NCBI GenBank assembly: GCA_964354215.1
Contig: CAYGYT010000001.1
Span: forward strand, 62,001 to 126,000
From: CAVRZR01 sp964354215
Lineage (GTDB): Bacteria > Actinomycetota > Coriobacteriia > Anaerosomatales > CAVRZR01
Length of the DNA: 64,000 bases
Direction: 5' to 3'
Below, piece by piece: positions 8,099-16,579 of this stretch. Under the pieces are notes generated by a model. The model saw only the letters and a list, made by a program, of their open reading frames with translations. It was not told where the DNA came from and did not search any database. Both the position numbers and the translations under genes were made by a program. How positions within the stretch are numbered: the stretch's first letter is position 1; every line of letters begins with the position of its first letter.

Positions 8099-9196
8099 AT
8101 GAAGTTCAGTGTCGCTCGGACCGAGCTCTCTGAGGCCCTCGCCGTGGCGGGGAGGGGACTCTCGGCCCGCTCCACGCTCCCGATCCTTTCAGGGATCCTC
8201 GTCTCGTGTGAGAAGGGTTCCGTCACCTTCCAGACAACGGATCTGGAAATCTCGGTCCAGACTCAGGTCAACGCGCTCGTAGAAGAAGAAGGGCGAAGCG
8301 TCCTTCCTGGAAGGCTGTTCTCGGATATCGTCCGGAATATGCCCGAGGCCGCGATATCGGTGAGCGTCGAGAAAGACACCGCGGTGATCTCCGGCGCAAC
8401 AGCGTCGTTCACCCTCAAGACGCTCCCGGCCGACGATTTCCCCAAGTTCCCGGTCGTTTCTGTCGGCAAACGAGTCTCTCTTCCCTCGGCGATCATGACA
8501 TCTCTCGTGCGGCAGGTGGCCAAGGCGGTGAGCAGAGACGAGACCCGCGCCATATTGACGGGGGTTCTGCTGTCGGTAGACGGGCCGTCAATTCGCATGG
8601 TCGCCACCGATTCCTATCGCTTGGCCGTGAGGGAAGAGGAGCTCGAGACCCCGGCGGAACACCTTGAGGTCGTGGTACCGGGCAAGGCGCTTGAGGAAGT
8701 GACGAAGCTTCTTTCCGGAGCGGATGCGGTGGAGATGGGGGTCGCCGAGAACCAGATTGTGTTCCAGTTCGGGGAGACGATCTTCGTGACGCGACGAATC
8801 GAAGGAACATTCCCGAACTACAAACAACTGATTCCGAAGGAGCGCGAGACGGTGGTACGCGTTCCCTCCGAGGAGTTTGCCGCAGCGGTGAAACGCGTGT
8901 CCATCATGGCCCAACACAACACGCCACTCCGGCTGTCGGTCCACAGCGAGGACCAGACGCTCAGCCTCAGCGCCGCAACGCAGGACGTCGGCGATGCCTC
9001 CGAGGACCTAATGGCAAAGGTCGAAGGCCCAGACGTCGAGATCGCCTTCAATCACGCCTTCCTACTGGATGGTCTCTCGTCGATAGCCTCCGAAGACACG
9101 CTGGTCGAAATCGTGAGCCCTCTCAAGCCGGGCGTAGTCAAGCCCGCGGATGGAGAGGACTACCTCTACCTGCTCATGCCCGTACGGTTGAGCTGA
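8099..9196 (+). CDS. dnaN: DNA polymerase III beta subunit (sliding clamp)
   Basis: DnaN is the ring-shaped processivity clamp of DNA polymerase III and a docking platform for repair enzymes. The 365-residue length and three repeated clamp domains are normal for the family, beginning MKFSVARTELSEALAVAGRGLSARST and ending with the typical LMPVRLS. The ATG at 8099 follows a GAAAGGA ribosome binding site. It lies between dnaA and recF in the canonical order, and recF begins 13 bp after its stop. Confidence 0.98.
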   Translation: MKFSVARTELSEALAVAGRGLSARSTLPILSGILVSCEKGSVTFQTTDLEISVQTQVNALVEEEGRSVLPGRLFSDIVRNMPEAAISVSVEKDTAVISGATASFTLKTLPADDFPKFPVVSVGKRVSLPSAIMTSLVRQVAKAVSRDETRAILTGVLLSVDGPSIRMVATDSYRLAVREEELETPAEHLEVVVPGKALEEVTKLLSGADAVEMGVAENQIVFQFGETIFVTRRIEGTFPNYKQLIPKERETVVRVPSEEFAAAVKRVSIMAQHNTPLRLSVHSEDQTLSLSAATQDVGDASEDLMAKVEGPDVEIAFNHAFLLDGLSSIASEDTLVEIVSPLKPGVVKPADGEDYLYLLMPVRLS

Positions 9197-9209
9197 CAGA
9201 GACCAGAGG

Positions 9210-10340
9210 GTGCACGTCTGGATCAAGCGGCTGGAGCTCACTGACTTCCGGAACTATGAGTCGTTCGTCCTCGAGCCCGCTGAAGGCCTCACCGTCCTGT
9301 TGGGGCCGAACGCGGTCGGGAAGACGAATGTCATCGAAGCGATAGAGCTTGTGACCGAGACGTCCTCATTCAGGAATCCGGCGTGGTCGGATCTGGTGCG
9401 AGCCGGCGCCGACCGGGCAGTCGTTTCGATGCGCGCGGAGTCGGAAGCCGGGAGCAGGACGGACATCGTGCTCGCTGTGGAGAATGGACGCCGGGCGTAT
9501 CGCGTGAACGGCACCGCGAAACGATCGGTCATCGATGCGGCGGGACAGGTGCCCGCGGTCGTGTTCACGCCAGACGACCTCCGCATCATCAAAGAGGCCT
9601 CAGACAGACGGCGAGGCGCAGTGGATTCAGTAGGAACCCAGGTGTCTCGAGCGTACGCGCAGCTCAAGACCGAATACGACCGAGTGCTCAGGCAGCGGAA
9701 CGCGCTCCTCAGAGAGGGCGAGGTAGACGACGGGGAGATCGCGCCGTGGACGGAACAGCTCGTGCGGGCGGGAGCCGCCCTCGCGACTCGACGACGGCGG
9801 CTGACCGACACGATGGCTGGGCATCTCACGAAGGAGTACGAGGCGCTCTCGGGTGGAGAGGACCTCCGCGTCTCCTACGTGAGCACGTGGCGCCCGCAGA
9901 CGCGCGGGCTGGACGCATACGACGCACATGGCGCGGCGAACGCAGATGACCAGGAAGCCGAGGAAGCCGCGGCGATGGCCGAGGTGCTGGTGGCCCGGCG
10001 TGGCGAGGAGCGAGCGCGACGAACGAGCCTCGTGGGACCGCATCGGGACGACCTACGATTCGAGGTCGAAGCGAAGGACGCACGCACGTTCGCATCACAG
10101 GGCCAGCAGCGGAGCATCGCCTTGGCGTGGAAGCTCGCTGAGCTCGAAGTGATCGAGGAACTGACAGGAACAACGCCCGTCTTGTTGCTGGACGACGTCA
10201 TGTCGGAGCTGGACGAGTCGAGGCGCCACGCGCTTTCGGCTCGGGTCAGCCAACGAACACAGACGGTCATGACCACAACGAACCTTGGGTACTTCGACGA
10301 GGCTCTCATCGCCGAGGCAAAGGTTGTGGAGCTGGCATGA
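9210..10340 (+). CDS. recF: DNA replication and repair protein RecF
   Basis: RecF is an SMC-like ATPase that binds single-strand gap junctions and helps RecOR load RecA. The 376-residue protein begins VHVWIKRLELTDFRNY, with Walker A GPNAVGKTN near residues 31-39, the ABC-type signature region ASQGQQRSIALAWKLAE, and Walker B VLLLDDVMSELD followed by the conserved SRR. The GTG at 9210 follows an AGAGG directly. Its last four bases overlap the start of the next gene (ATGA), implying coupled translation. Confidence 0.96.
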   Translation: MHVWIKRLELTDFRNYESFVLEPAEGLTVLLGPNAVGKTNVIEAIELVTETSSFRNPAWSDLVRAGADRAVVSMRAESEAGSRTDIVLAVENGRRAYRVNGTAKRSVIDAAGQVPAVVFTPDDLRIIKEASDRRRGAVDSVGTQVSRAYAQLKTEYDRVLRQRNALLREGEVDDGEIAPWTEQLVRAGAALATRRRRLTDTMAGHLTKEYEALSGGEDLRVSYVSTWRPQTRGLDAYDAHGAANADDQEAEEAAAMAEVLVARRGEERARRTSLVGPHRDDLRFEVEAKDARTFASQGQQRSIALAWKLAELEVIEELTGTTPVLLLDDVMSELDESRRHALSARVSQRTQTVMTTTNLGYFDEALIAEAKVVELA

Positions 10341-10918
10341 GGAAGCGGAACACGCAGACCACCCTCGGGGACGCTCTCAGCGGGTGTATTCGGCGGTTGG
10401 ACCGCGGCGGAAACCTCACGCAAGCGAGAGTCGTCGAAGCTTGGCCAAAAGCCGCTGGCCCCGACATAGCCCGACACACCGCGGGCGTGCACATCCGCCG
10501 AGATGAGATCGTCGTGTACGTCGACTCTCCGGTCTGGGCCACGGAGCTCTCGGCACTCTCGGCCCAGCTCGCGCAACGTCTTAACGAGTGTCTGGGTGAG
10601 GACCTGGTTGGAGCCATGCGCTTCACTGTGTCCAGGAAGGTAGTGGAACAGCGGGCGCGAGAGGCGCAGTCGGACGAGGACGATCTGTTCTACACACAGG
10701 ACAAGGTGGAGCCAGTGCCGCTCGGCGAAGCGGAGCTCGAACAGGTCCGGCAGAGTGCCGCCGCCATACGTAACCGGGACCTGCGCGAGACCGTGATCCG
10801 CGCCACTGTGAAGGACCTCGAATGGAAGCGAGGAATCGAGCGCCGCGACTCCCCCGGCCCGCGCAGCCCGGTCCCGCCGTCAGCCGATGGCGCGACTGGT
10901 GTCGAACAAGGGTCCTGA
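10337..10918 (+). CDS. dciA: DciA-like DUF721 protein
   Basis: DUF721 proteins are found after recF in many Actinobacteria. The DciA members of the family recruit or load the replicative helicase DnaB in bacteria that lack DnaC or DnaI. The DUF721 core is residues 8-100, with the signature VVEAWPKAAGPDIARHTAGVHIR and then DSPVWATELSALSAQLAQRL. The C-terminal half (100-193) is charged and low in complexity. It overlaps recF by 4 bp. The helicase-loader role is by family analogy; the gene symbol is therefore tentative. Confidence 0.8.
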   Translation: MRKRNTQTTLGDALSGCIRRLDRGGNLTQARVVEAWPKAAGPDIARHTAGVHIRRDEIVVYVDSPVWATELSALSAQLAQRLNECLGEDLVGAMRFTVSRKVVEQRAREAQSDEDDLFYTQDKVEPVPLGEAELEQVRQSAAAIRNRDLRETVIRATVKDLEWKRGIERRDSPGPRSPVPPSADGATGVEQGS

Positions 10919-10965
10919 GCTGGGGGAACAAGGGGCCGAAGGAGACCACACACCCCCATCTGTTG

Positions 10966-10974
10966 TGTTAGAAT
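10966..10974 (+). promoter_or_regulatory. Predicted extended -10 promoter of gyrB
   Basis: The sequence TGTTAGAAT fits an extended -10 element (TGn followed by TAGAAT). The -35 position has no good match. Transcription would begin near 10980-10982, at the first bases of the inverted repeat described separately. Confidence 0.4.
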
Positions 10975-10978
10975 GTGA

Positions 10979-11008
10979 GGGGCAACCACAAGATGTCGTG
11001 GTTGCCCC
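10979..11008 (+). promoter_or_regulatory. Perfect 11-bp inverted repeat in the gyrB leader
   Basis: The arms GGGGCAACCAC (10979-10989) and GTGGTTGCCCC (10998-11008) are perfectly complementary around an 8-nt loop. The hairpin is 45 bp before the gyrB start and has no T-tract, so it is unlikely to be a terminator of dciA. It would form at the very 5' end of a transcript started at the predicted promoter, and as DNA it could serve as an operator. Confidence 0.6.
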
Positions 11009-11053
11009 GGGCCAAGCGCCCTCCTCCAGCGCTTTCAGGGACAAGGAGCCCGC

Positions 11054-12964
11054 GTGTCCGCGAAAAGCTCGTATACAGGCAAGGACATCCAGGTCCTCGA
11101 GGGCCTGGAGGCGGTACGCAAGCGGCCGAGCATGTACATCGGCTCGACGGGGCCAAAGGGTCTACACCATCTGGTCTACGAGGTTGTAGACAACTCGGTC
11201 GACGAGGCGCTGGCGGGCTTCTGCACGAACGTCAACGTGACAATCCACCCCGATTGCTCGGTGACCGTCATCGACAACGGCCGCGGCATTCCGGTCGACA
11301 ACGTCCCGAAGTACCGCAAGCCAGCCGTGGAAGTGGTGCTCACGGTGCTGCACGCCGGAGGCAAGTTCGGCGGAGCGGGATACAAGGTGTCCGGCGGATT
11401 GCACGGCGTCGGGGTCTCGGTGGTGAACGCCCTCTCGAAACACCTCGACGTCGAAGTGAAGCGGGATGGCAAGATCTGGACCCAAAGCTACGAGTATGGG
11501 AAGCCCACGGCGCCGCTCAAGGCAACCGGCACGTCGAAAGCTGCCGGAACGACCGTCACCTTCTGGCCAGACGACCAGATATTCGAGACGACGGACTTCG
11601 ACTACGACGTGCTCGCCACGCACATGCGCGAGACCGCGTTTCTCAACAAGAACCTGAAGATCACGCTGGTAGACGAGCGCGAGCTCGAACCCAGGCGCGA
11701 GGAGTTCCGCTACGCCGGCGGCATCATCGATTTCGTGAAGTACCTGAACGAGAACAAGGACACGGTCAACTCCACGCCGATCTACTTCGAGTCCGAAGGC
11801 GAAGAAGGCCATGTCGAAGTCGCGTTGCAGTGGAACACAAGCTACTCGGAGTCGACGCTTGCCTTCGCGAACAACATCAACACGCACGAGGGCGGCACGC
11901 ACCTCGATGGCTTCAAGAACGCACTCACGCGCACCATCAACGACTACGCGCGCCGCCAGGCCATCCTGAAAGAGAAGGAAGAGAACCTCTCCGGCGAGGA
12001 CATCCGCGAGGGCATGGCGGCCGTCATCTCCGTCAAGCTCCGCGAGCCTCAGTTTGAAGGCCAGACCAAGACCAAACTCGGCAACACGGAGATGCGCGGT
12101 TTCGTACAGCAGGTCGTGACCCAAGGGCTCGCCGAGTATCTGGAGGAGCACCCGAAGCCGGCGCGCGCGATCGTAAGCAAGTCGTGCCAGGCCTCGAAGG
12201 CGCGGGCGGCGGCCCGCAAGGCCCGCGAGCTTACGCGGCGCAAGGGTCTGCTCGAGAGCTCCACACTGCCGGGCAAGCTTGCGGATTGTTCTATACGTGA
12301 CGCCGCGCTCACCGAGATCTACCTCGTCGAGGGTGATTCGGCGGGCGGCTCCGCGAAACAAGCGCGCGATCGCTCGTTCCAGGCGATCCTGCCGCTGAGG
12401 GGCAAGATCCTGAACGTCGAGCGCGCGGGGCTTAACAAGGCGCTGTCCTCGGAGGAGATTCAGGCGATGATCACGGCCTTCGGCACGAACATCGGCGAGG
12501 AGTTCGACTTGGAGCAGGCGCGCTACCACAAGGCGATCATCATGACCGACGCCGACGTGGACGGGGCGCACATCCGCTGTCTCATCCTCACGTTCTTCTA
12601 CCGGTTCATGCCTGAGATGATCGAGGCTGGCTACATCTACATCGCGCAGCCACCGCTCTACAAGATCTCGGTGGGCAAGAAGCACGAATATGCCTACAAC
12701 GACAAGCAGCTGCAGATGGCGCTCGCCCGTCTGCCCGAGAACACGAAGTACGGCATTCAGCGCTACAAGGGACTCGGCGAGATGAACCCCGAGCAGCTGT
12801 GGGAGACCACGATGGACCCCTCGAAGCGCACGCTCCTCCAGGTGAACATCGATGATGCACTCACCGCCGAGAAGGCGTTCACGGACCTGATGGGCGACCA
12901 GGTGGAGCCGCGCAAGGAGTTCATCCAGCGGCACGCGAAGGACGTGAGGTTCCTCGACATCTAG
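11054..12964 (+). CDS. gyrB: DNA gyrase subunit B
   Basis: GyrB supplies the ATPase that drives negative supercoiling. The 636-residue protein has the GHKL ATP-binding elements EVVDNSVDEALAGF and DNGRGIPV, the VSGGLHGVGVSVVNALS loop, the TOPRIM metal site EGDSAGGSAKQARDR and PLRGKILNVE, then DADVDGAHIR and the C-terminal QRYKGLGEMN. The GTG at 11054 follows AAGGAG by seven bases. The length is that of gyrase without the extra insert of enteric GyrB. gyrA follows after one small membrane-protein gene. Confidence 0.98.
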   Translation: MSAKSSYTGKDIQVLEGLEAVRKRPSMYIGSTGPKGLHHLVYEVVDNSVDEALAGFCTNVNVTIHPDCSVTVIDNGRGIPVDNVPKYRKPAVEVVLTVLHAGGKFGGAGYKVSGGLHGVGVSVVNALSKHLDVEVKRDGKIWTQSYEYGKPTAPLKATGTSKAAGTTVTFWPDDQIFETTDFDYDVLATHMRETAFLNKNLKITLVDERELEPRREEFRYAGGIIDFVKYLNENKDTVNSTPIYFESEGEEGHVEVALQWNTSYSESTLAFANNINTHEGGTHLDGFKNALTRTINDYARRQAILKEKEENLSGEDIREGMAAVISVKLREPQFEGQTKTKLGNTEMRGFVQQVVTQGLAEYLEEHPKPARAIVSKSCQASKARAAARKARELTRRKGLLESSTLPGKLADCSIRDAALTEIYLVEGDSAGGSAKQARDRSFQAILPLRGKILNVERAGLNKALSSEEIQAMITAFGTNIGEEFDLEQARYHKAIIMTDADVDGAHIRCLILTFFYRFMPEMIEAGYIYIAQPPLYKISVGKKHEYAYNDKQLQMALARLPENTKYGIQRYKGLGEMNPEQLWETTMDPSKRTLLQVNIDDALTAEKAFTDLMGDQVEPRKEFIQRHAKDVRFLDI

Positions 12965-13002
12965 TCGAGGGCCGCACAGGGGGCAGGAGCGAGCACACGG
13001 GC

Positions 13003-13581
13003 GTGGCTGACCGAGGTTTCGATTTCGGGCCGGTACAACGGCGCGACGCCAAGCGCTTCGAACCGCCCCCCTGGGAACAGGACCGGTTCGAGGAGCTGTC
13101 GCGGCGGCGTGCGGAGGAAGAGGCGGCGGGCGCGGCGCTCGAGAAAGAAGCCCGGGCGAATCGCCTCGACGAGCCCGACGCCGAGCTGGACGAAGCGGTA
13201 TCGCGGTTGGGGCAAGGACCCGAGGGCAAGCACGATGCGCCGGGACCGGCGCCGGCAGCCGGCGCGGACGACGCGGGTGCCGTGCCCGCGGTCGAGGGCA
13301 CGCTCGATGACGAACGCGTGACGGCGATGCTTGCCGCGCTCGCTGCCGAGGAGCCCCCAGCAGCGCAGGCGTTCTGGAGGGCGAACATTGTCGTTGGTGC
13401 GGGCATGGTCGTGGTCGGTGCAGTGTTCCTGATATGGGGCATGGCCGCGGCGGTGGGCGCACGCACGACCGGCGCGGTTGGGGTGTTCGGCGGATTGGTG
13501 ATGCTGCTGTTCGGTGGCGCGGTCGCGTCCGGCGGCGTGTACGTCGTGGTGAAGAACCTGCGACAGCGAGGAGTGCTGTAA
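13003..13581 (+). CDS. Hypothetical membrane protein between gyrB and gyrA
   Basis: I do not recognise this 192-residue protein. The first 125 residues are highly charged and rich in Arg, Glu and Ala, with predicted helix or coiled coil at FEELSRRRAEEEAAGAALEKEA and a disordered Pro/Ala/Asp stretch. Two hydrophobic segments follow (about 127-150 and 156-180), ending with a short basic tail KNLRQRGVL. The topology is a soluble N-terminus with a C-terminal membrane hairpin. Its stop codon TAA directly abuts the gyrA GTG, so it belongs to a gyrB-orf-gyrA operon. The GTG start at 13003 has a poorly spaced ribosome binding site. Confidence 0.7.
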   Translation: MADRGFDFGPVQRRDAKRFEPPPWEQDRFEELSRRRAEEEAAGAALEKEARANRLDEPDAELDEAVSRLGQGPEGKHDAPGPAPAAGADDAGAVPAVEGTLDDERVTAMLAALAAEEPPAAQAFWRANIVVGAGMVVVGAVFLIWGMAAAVGARTTGAVGVFGGLVMLLFGGAVASGGVYVVVKNLRQRGVL

Positions 13582-16161
13582 GTGTCAGACGACGTGATGG
13601 ACACCTCGAGCTCTGTACTGGCGGTCGACATCCAGCACGAGCTCAGGGAATCGTTCCTCGAGTACTCGATGAGCGTCATCGTTGCGCGCGCCCTCCCGGA
13701 CGTGCGTGATGGGCTCAAGCCGGTGCACCGCCGCATTCTCTACGCGATGAACGAGTCGGGGCTCACCCCGGGCCGCGCATACAAGAAGTCGGCGTGGACC
13801 GTCGGCGAGGTCATCGGCAAGTACCATCCGCACGGCGACCAGGCCGTCTACGACACGATGGTGCGCATGGCGCAACCGTTCGCGATGCGGGCCCCGCTCA
13901 TCGACGGGCACGGCAACTTCGGCTCTGTCGACGGCGACTCCGCCGCGGCGATGCGCTACACGGAGTCTCGCCTACATCGCCTCGCCATAGAGCTGCTGCG
14001 CGATCTCGACAAGGAGACCGTCGATTTCGGCCCGAACTACGACGAGTCACTCTCCGAGCCCCTCGTTCTGCCGAGCCGGTTCCCGAACCTGCTGGTCAAC
14101 GGCTCGGCGGGTATCGCTGTGGGTATGGCTACCAACATCCCGCCGCACAACCTGGGCGAGGTCATCGACGCGACGACGATGATCATCGACAACCCTGAAG
14201 CGACGGTCGAGGAACTGATGGCCGTCCTACCCGGGCCGGACTTCCCAACGGGCGGCACGATCATGGGTCGCGAGGGGATCGTCGACGCCTACACCACCGG
14301 GCGCGGATCGCTCAAGGTGCGCGGGAGAGCGCACATCGAGCAGACCTCGACCGGGCGCACGCGCATCATCATCACCGAGATTCCCTACCAAGTGAACAAG
14401 TCCAAGCTCGTCACGAAGATCGCCGATTTGGTGCGCGAGAGGAAGCTCACGGAGATCTCCGACCTGCGCGACGAGTCGGACCGCAAGGGCATGCGCGTGG
14501 TCATCGAGCTCAAGCAGGCATCAATCCCACAGGTGGTGTTGAACAAGCTCTACAAGCACACGCCGCTGCAGACCGGGTTCGGCGTGATCATGCTCGCGCT
14601 GCACGACGGCGTGCCACGCACGATGGCACTTCCCGAAATGCTCAAGGCCTACATCGAGCATCAGAAGGACGTTATCGTCCGGCGCACGCGCTACGAGCTT
14701 CGCAAGGCCGAGGAGCGCGCACACATCCTCGACGGCTACATCATCGCACTGGACAACATCGACGAGGTCATCAAGATCATCCGCGGGTCCGAGACGGACG
14801 TCGAGGCGAAACAGCGCCTGATGAAGCGCTTCAGCCTCACCGAGATCCAGACCGACGCCATCCTCGAGATGCGCCTGCGCCGCCTTGTCGGCCTCGAGCG
14901 TCACAAGATCGAGGAGGAGCTCGCCGAGCTCCGTACGAGGATCGACTGGTACCAGCGTGTTCTCGGCGATATCAACCTCGTGCTTCAGATCATCAAGGAC
15001 GAGATGGGCGAGATTCGCACGAAGTTCGCCGACAAGCGCCGGACGCAGATCACTTCGGCGGCCAGGGACCTCGACGTCGAGGACCTCATCGCCGAGGAAG
15101 ACATGGTCGTTACCATCACACGCGCGGGATACGTAAAGAGACTCCCGGTCGCCACGTACCGTCAGCAGAAGCGCGGCGGCAAGGGCCTGCAGGGCGTCAA
15201 CCTGCGCGAGAACGACTTCGTGGAGCACCTGTTCATATCGAGCACCCACGACCACGTGCTCTTCTTCTCGACGAAGGGCAAGGTCTACCGCATGAAGGTG
15301 CACGAGCTCCCGGTGGGCTCGCGCCATGCCCGCGGCACTGCGGTCGTGAACCTGCTACCGTTCGCCGCCGACGAGCAGATCGCGGCGGTCATCACGACGA
15401 AGGACTTCGGCGCCGAGGACTACCTGCTCTTCGCGACCAGGCTCGGCATGGTGAAGAAGACGGCGATGCAAGCGTACGCGCGGGTGCTTTCTAGCGGCAT
15501 CATCGCGATCAACCTGCGCGAGGGCGACGAGCTCATCGCGGTCAAGCGGGTGAAGACCGGTGAGAAGATCATGATGGTCTCGAGCTCGGGAAAGGCCATC
15601 AAGTGGGACGAGTCCGAGGCACGCCCGATGGGCCGCGACACGATGGGCGTCAAGGGCATGAACGTCAAGCCCGGCGATCGCATGCTGGGCATGGAGGTCG
15701 CGCCGGAGGGCAGCGAGCTGTTCGTGGTGACCGAGCGCGGGTATGGCAAGCGCACGACGGTCGCCGAGTATCCCGAGCATCACCGCGGTGGGCAAGGCGT
15801 CAAGACGATCCAGGTCACGCCCAAGAAGGGCGAGCTCACCGGCATGAAGATCGTGCTCCCGCAGCACGAACTCATGCTCATCTCAGAAGAGGGTGTTGTC
15901 ATACGCGTGCGCGCGAACGACATATCCCGACTCGGGCGCTCCACCCAGGGCGTCAAGGTGATGAACGTCTCAGAGACCGACCGCGTGTCGGCGATCGCAC
16001 GCGTCTCCGCCGGCAAGAAGGCGCGCCCGCCGCGAGCCGTGCCGGAGGGGCAGGAAAGCCTGCTTGAAGGCGAGAAGCCTCAAGAAGTGCTTGAGGCTGA
16101 CGATCGGGAGGCCGAAGCCGAGGAACTTGTCGCCGAAGAGTTCGAGGACGCGGACGAGTAG
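13582..16161 (+). CDS. gyrA: DNA gyrase subunit A
   Basis: GyrA is the DNA-cleaving subunit of gyrase. The 859-residue protein has the catalytic tyrosine in AAAMRYTE (Tyr126) and the N-terminal signature ALPDVRDGLKPVHRRILYAM. The C-terminal domain contains the GyrA-box variant QKRGGKG near residue 530, which separates it from ParC. In the quinolone-resistance-determining region the residue equivalent to E. coli Ser83 is Gln87 (HPHGDQAVYD), while the Asp87 equivalent is kept. The GTG start at 13582 abuts the preceding stop codon. The C-terminal tail is acidic (EEFEDADE). Confidence 0.98.
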   Translation: MSDDVMDTSSSVLAVDIQHELRESFLEYSMSVIVARALPDVRDGLKPVHRRILYAMNESGLTPGRAYKKSAWTVGEVIGKYHPHGDQAVYDTMVRMAQPFAMRAPLIDGHGNFGSVDGDSAAAMRYTESRLHRLAIELLRDLDKETVDFGPNYDESLSEPLVLPSRFPNLLVNGSAGIAVGMATNIPPHNLGEVIDATTMIIDNPEATVEELMAVLPGPDFPTGGTIMGREGIVDAYTTGRGSLKVRGRAHIEQTSTGRTRIIITEIPYQVNKSKLVTKIADLVRERKLTEISDLRDESDRKGMRVVIELKQASIPQVVLNKLYKHTPLQTGFGVIMLALHDGVPRTMALPEMLKAYIEHQKDVIVRRTRYELRKAEERAHILDGYIIALDNIDEVIKIIRGSETDVEAKQRLMKRFSLTEIQTDAILEMRLRRLVGLERHKIEEELAELRTRIDWYQRVLGDINLVLQIIKDEMGEIRTKFADKRRTQITSAARDLDVEDLIAEEDMVVTITRAGYVKRLPVATYRQQKRGGKGLQGVNLRENDFVEHLFISSTHDHVLFFSTKGKVYRMKVHELPVGSRHARGTAVVNLLPFAADEQIAAVITTKDFGAEDYLLFATRLGMVKKTAMQAYARVLSSGIIAINLREGDELIAVKRVKTGEKIMMVSSSGKAIKWDESEARPMGRDTMGVKGMNVKPGDRMLGMEVAPEGSELFVVTERGYGKRTTVAEYPEHHRGGQGVKTIQVTPKKGELTGMKIVLPQHELMLISEEGVVIRVRANDISRLGRSTQGVKVMNVSETDRVSAIARVSAGKKARPPRAVPEGQESLLEGEKPQEVLEADDREAEAEELVAEEFEDADE

Positions 16162-16174
16162 CGCCAAGCGCTAC
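16158..16174 (+). other. Small perfect hairpin across the gyrA stop codon
   Basis: GTAGCGC (16158-16164) and GCGCTAC (16168-16174) pair perfectly around a 3-nt loop, and the arm includes the gyrA TAG stop. GGGG rather than a T-tract follows, so an intrinsic terminator is not supported. Confidence 0.35.
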
Positions 16175-16579
16175 GGGGAAGAGAAATGTTGAGCCGAGAT
16201 TACGGGCATTAAGCAGGCATTGGGATTGGCGATTTGCGCTTGATATGAGCGACTTTGCGGTACCATGACCGTAAGGAGGGGCGTTCCCAGGCCGATACAC
16301 GAGACAGCCAGCTGCCCAACTGGTTGTTTCACCTGCTGTTTATCGGTTGTTGCCCCTAGGGCCTTGTGGTACTTTGGCAGGCGTTGGTGTCGGAGAGGTA
16401 TCCCCACCGAATAGCGGCGGGTGCCCTGAGGGAGGGATGACTAGAGGGGAAGTAGGCCGCATCTGAAGGTCGCCGGTCGACCCTACTCGGGTGCCGCGCC
16501 GGCATGGGACACAAGCAGACCATCTGCAGCACGTCCACATGATGGGGATATCAAATCGATGGAGAAATGAGGAGGTAGA
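16175..16579 (+). other. Gene-free spacer and probable structured leader of the 1456-aa surface protein
   Basis: This 405-bp stretch has no credible gene. A promoter-like pair TTGTTG (16347-16352) and TACTTT (16370-16375), spacing 17, would give a leader of about 200 nt. Within that leader AGTAGG (16451-16456) can pair with CCTACT (16482-16487), enclosing GGTCG/CGACC (16468-16472 and 16478-16482, sharing one base). I compared it by eye with cyclic-di-GMP-I, cyclic-di-AMP and cobalamin riboswitch cores and found no match. The end has an AGGAGG ribosome binding site for the next gene. Confidence 0.35.

Noticed and set aside
11162..13462. 766-codon open frame antisense to gyrB
   Set aside because: It mirrors the certain gyrB gene, is full of Arg and Pro, and shows no family motif.
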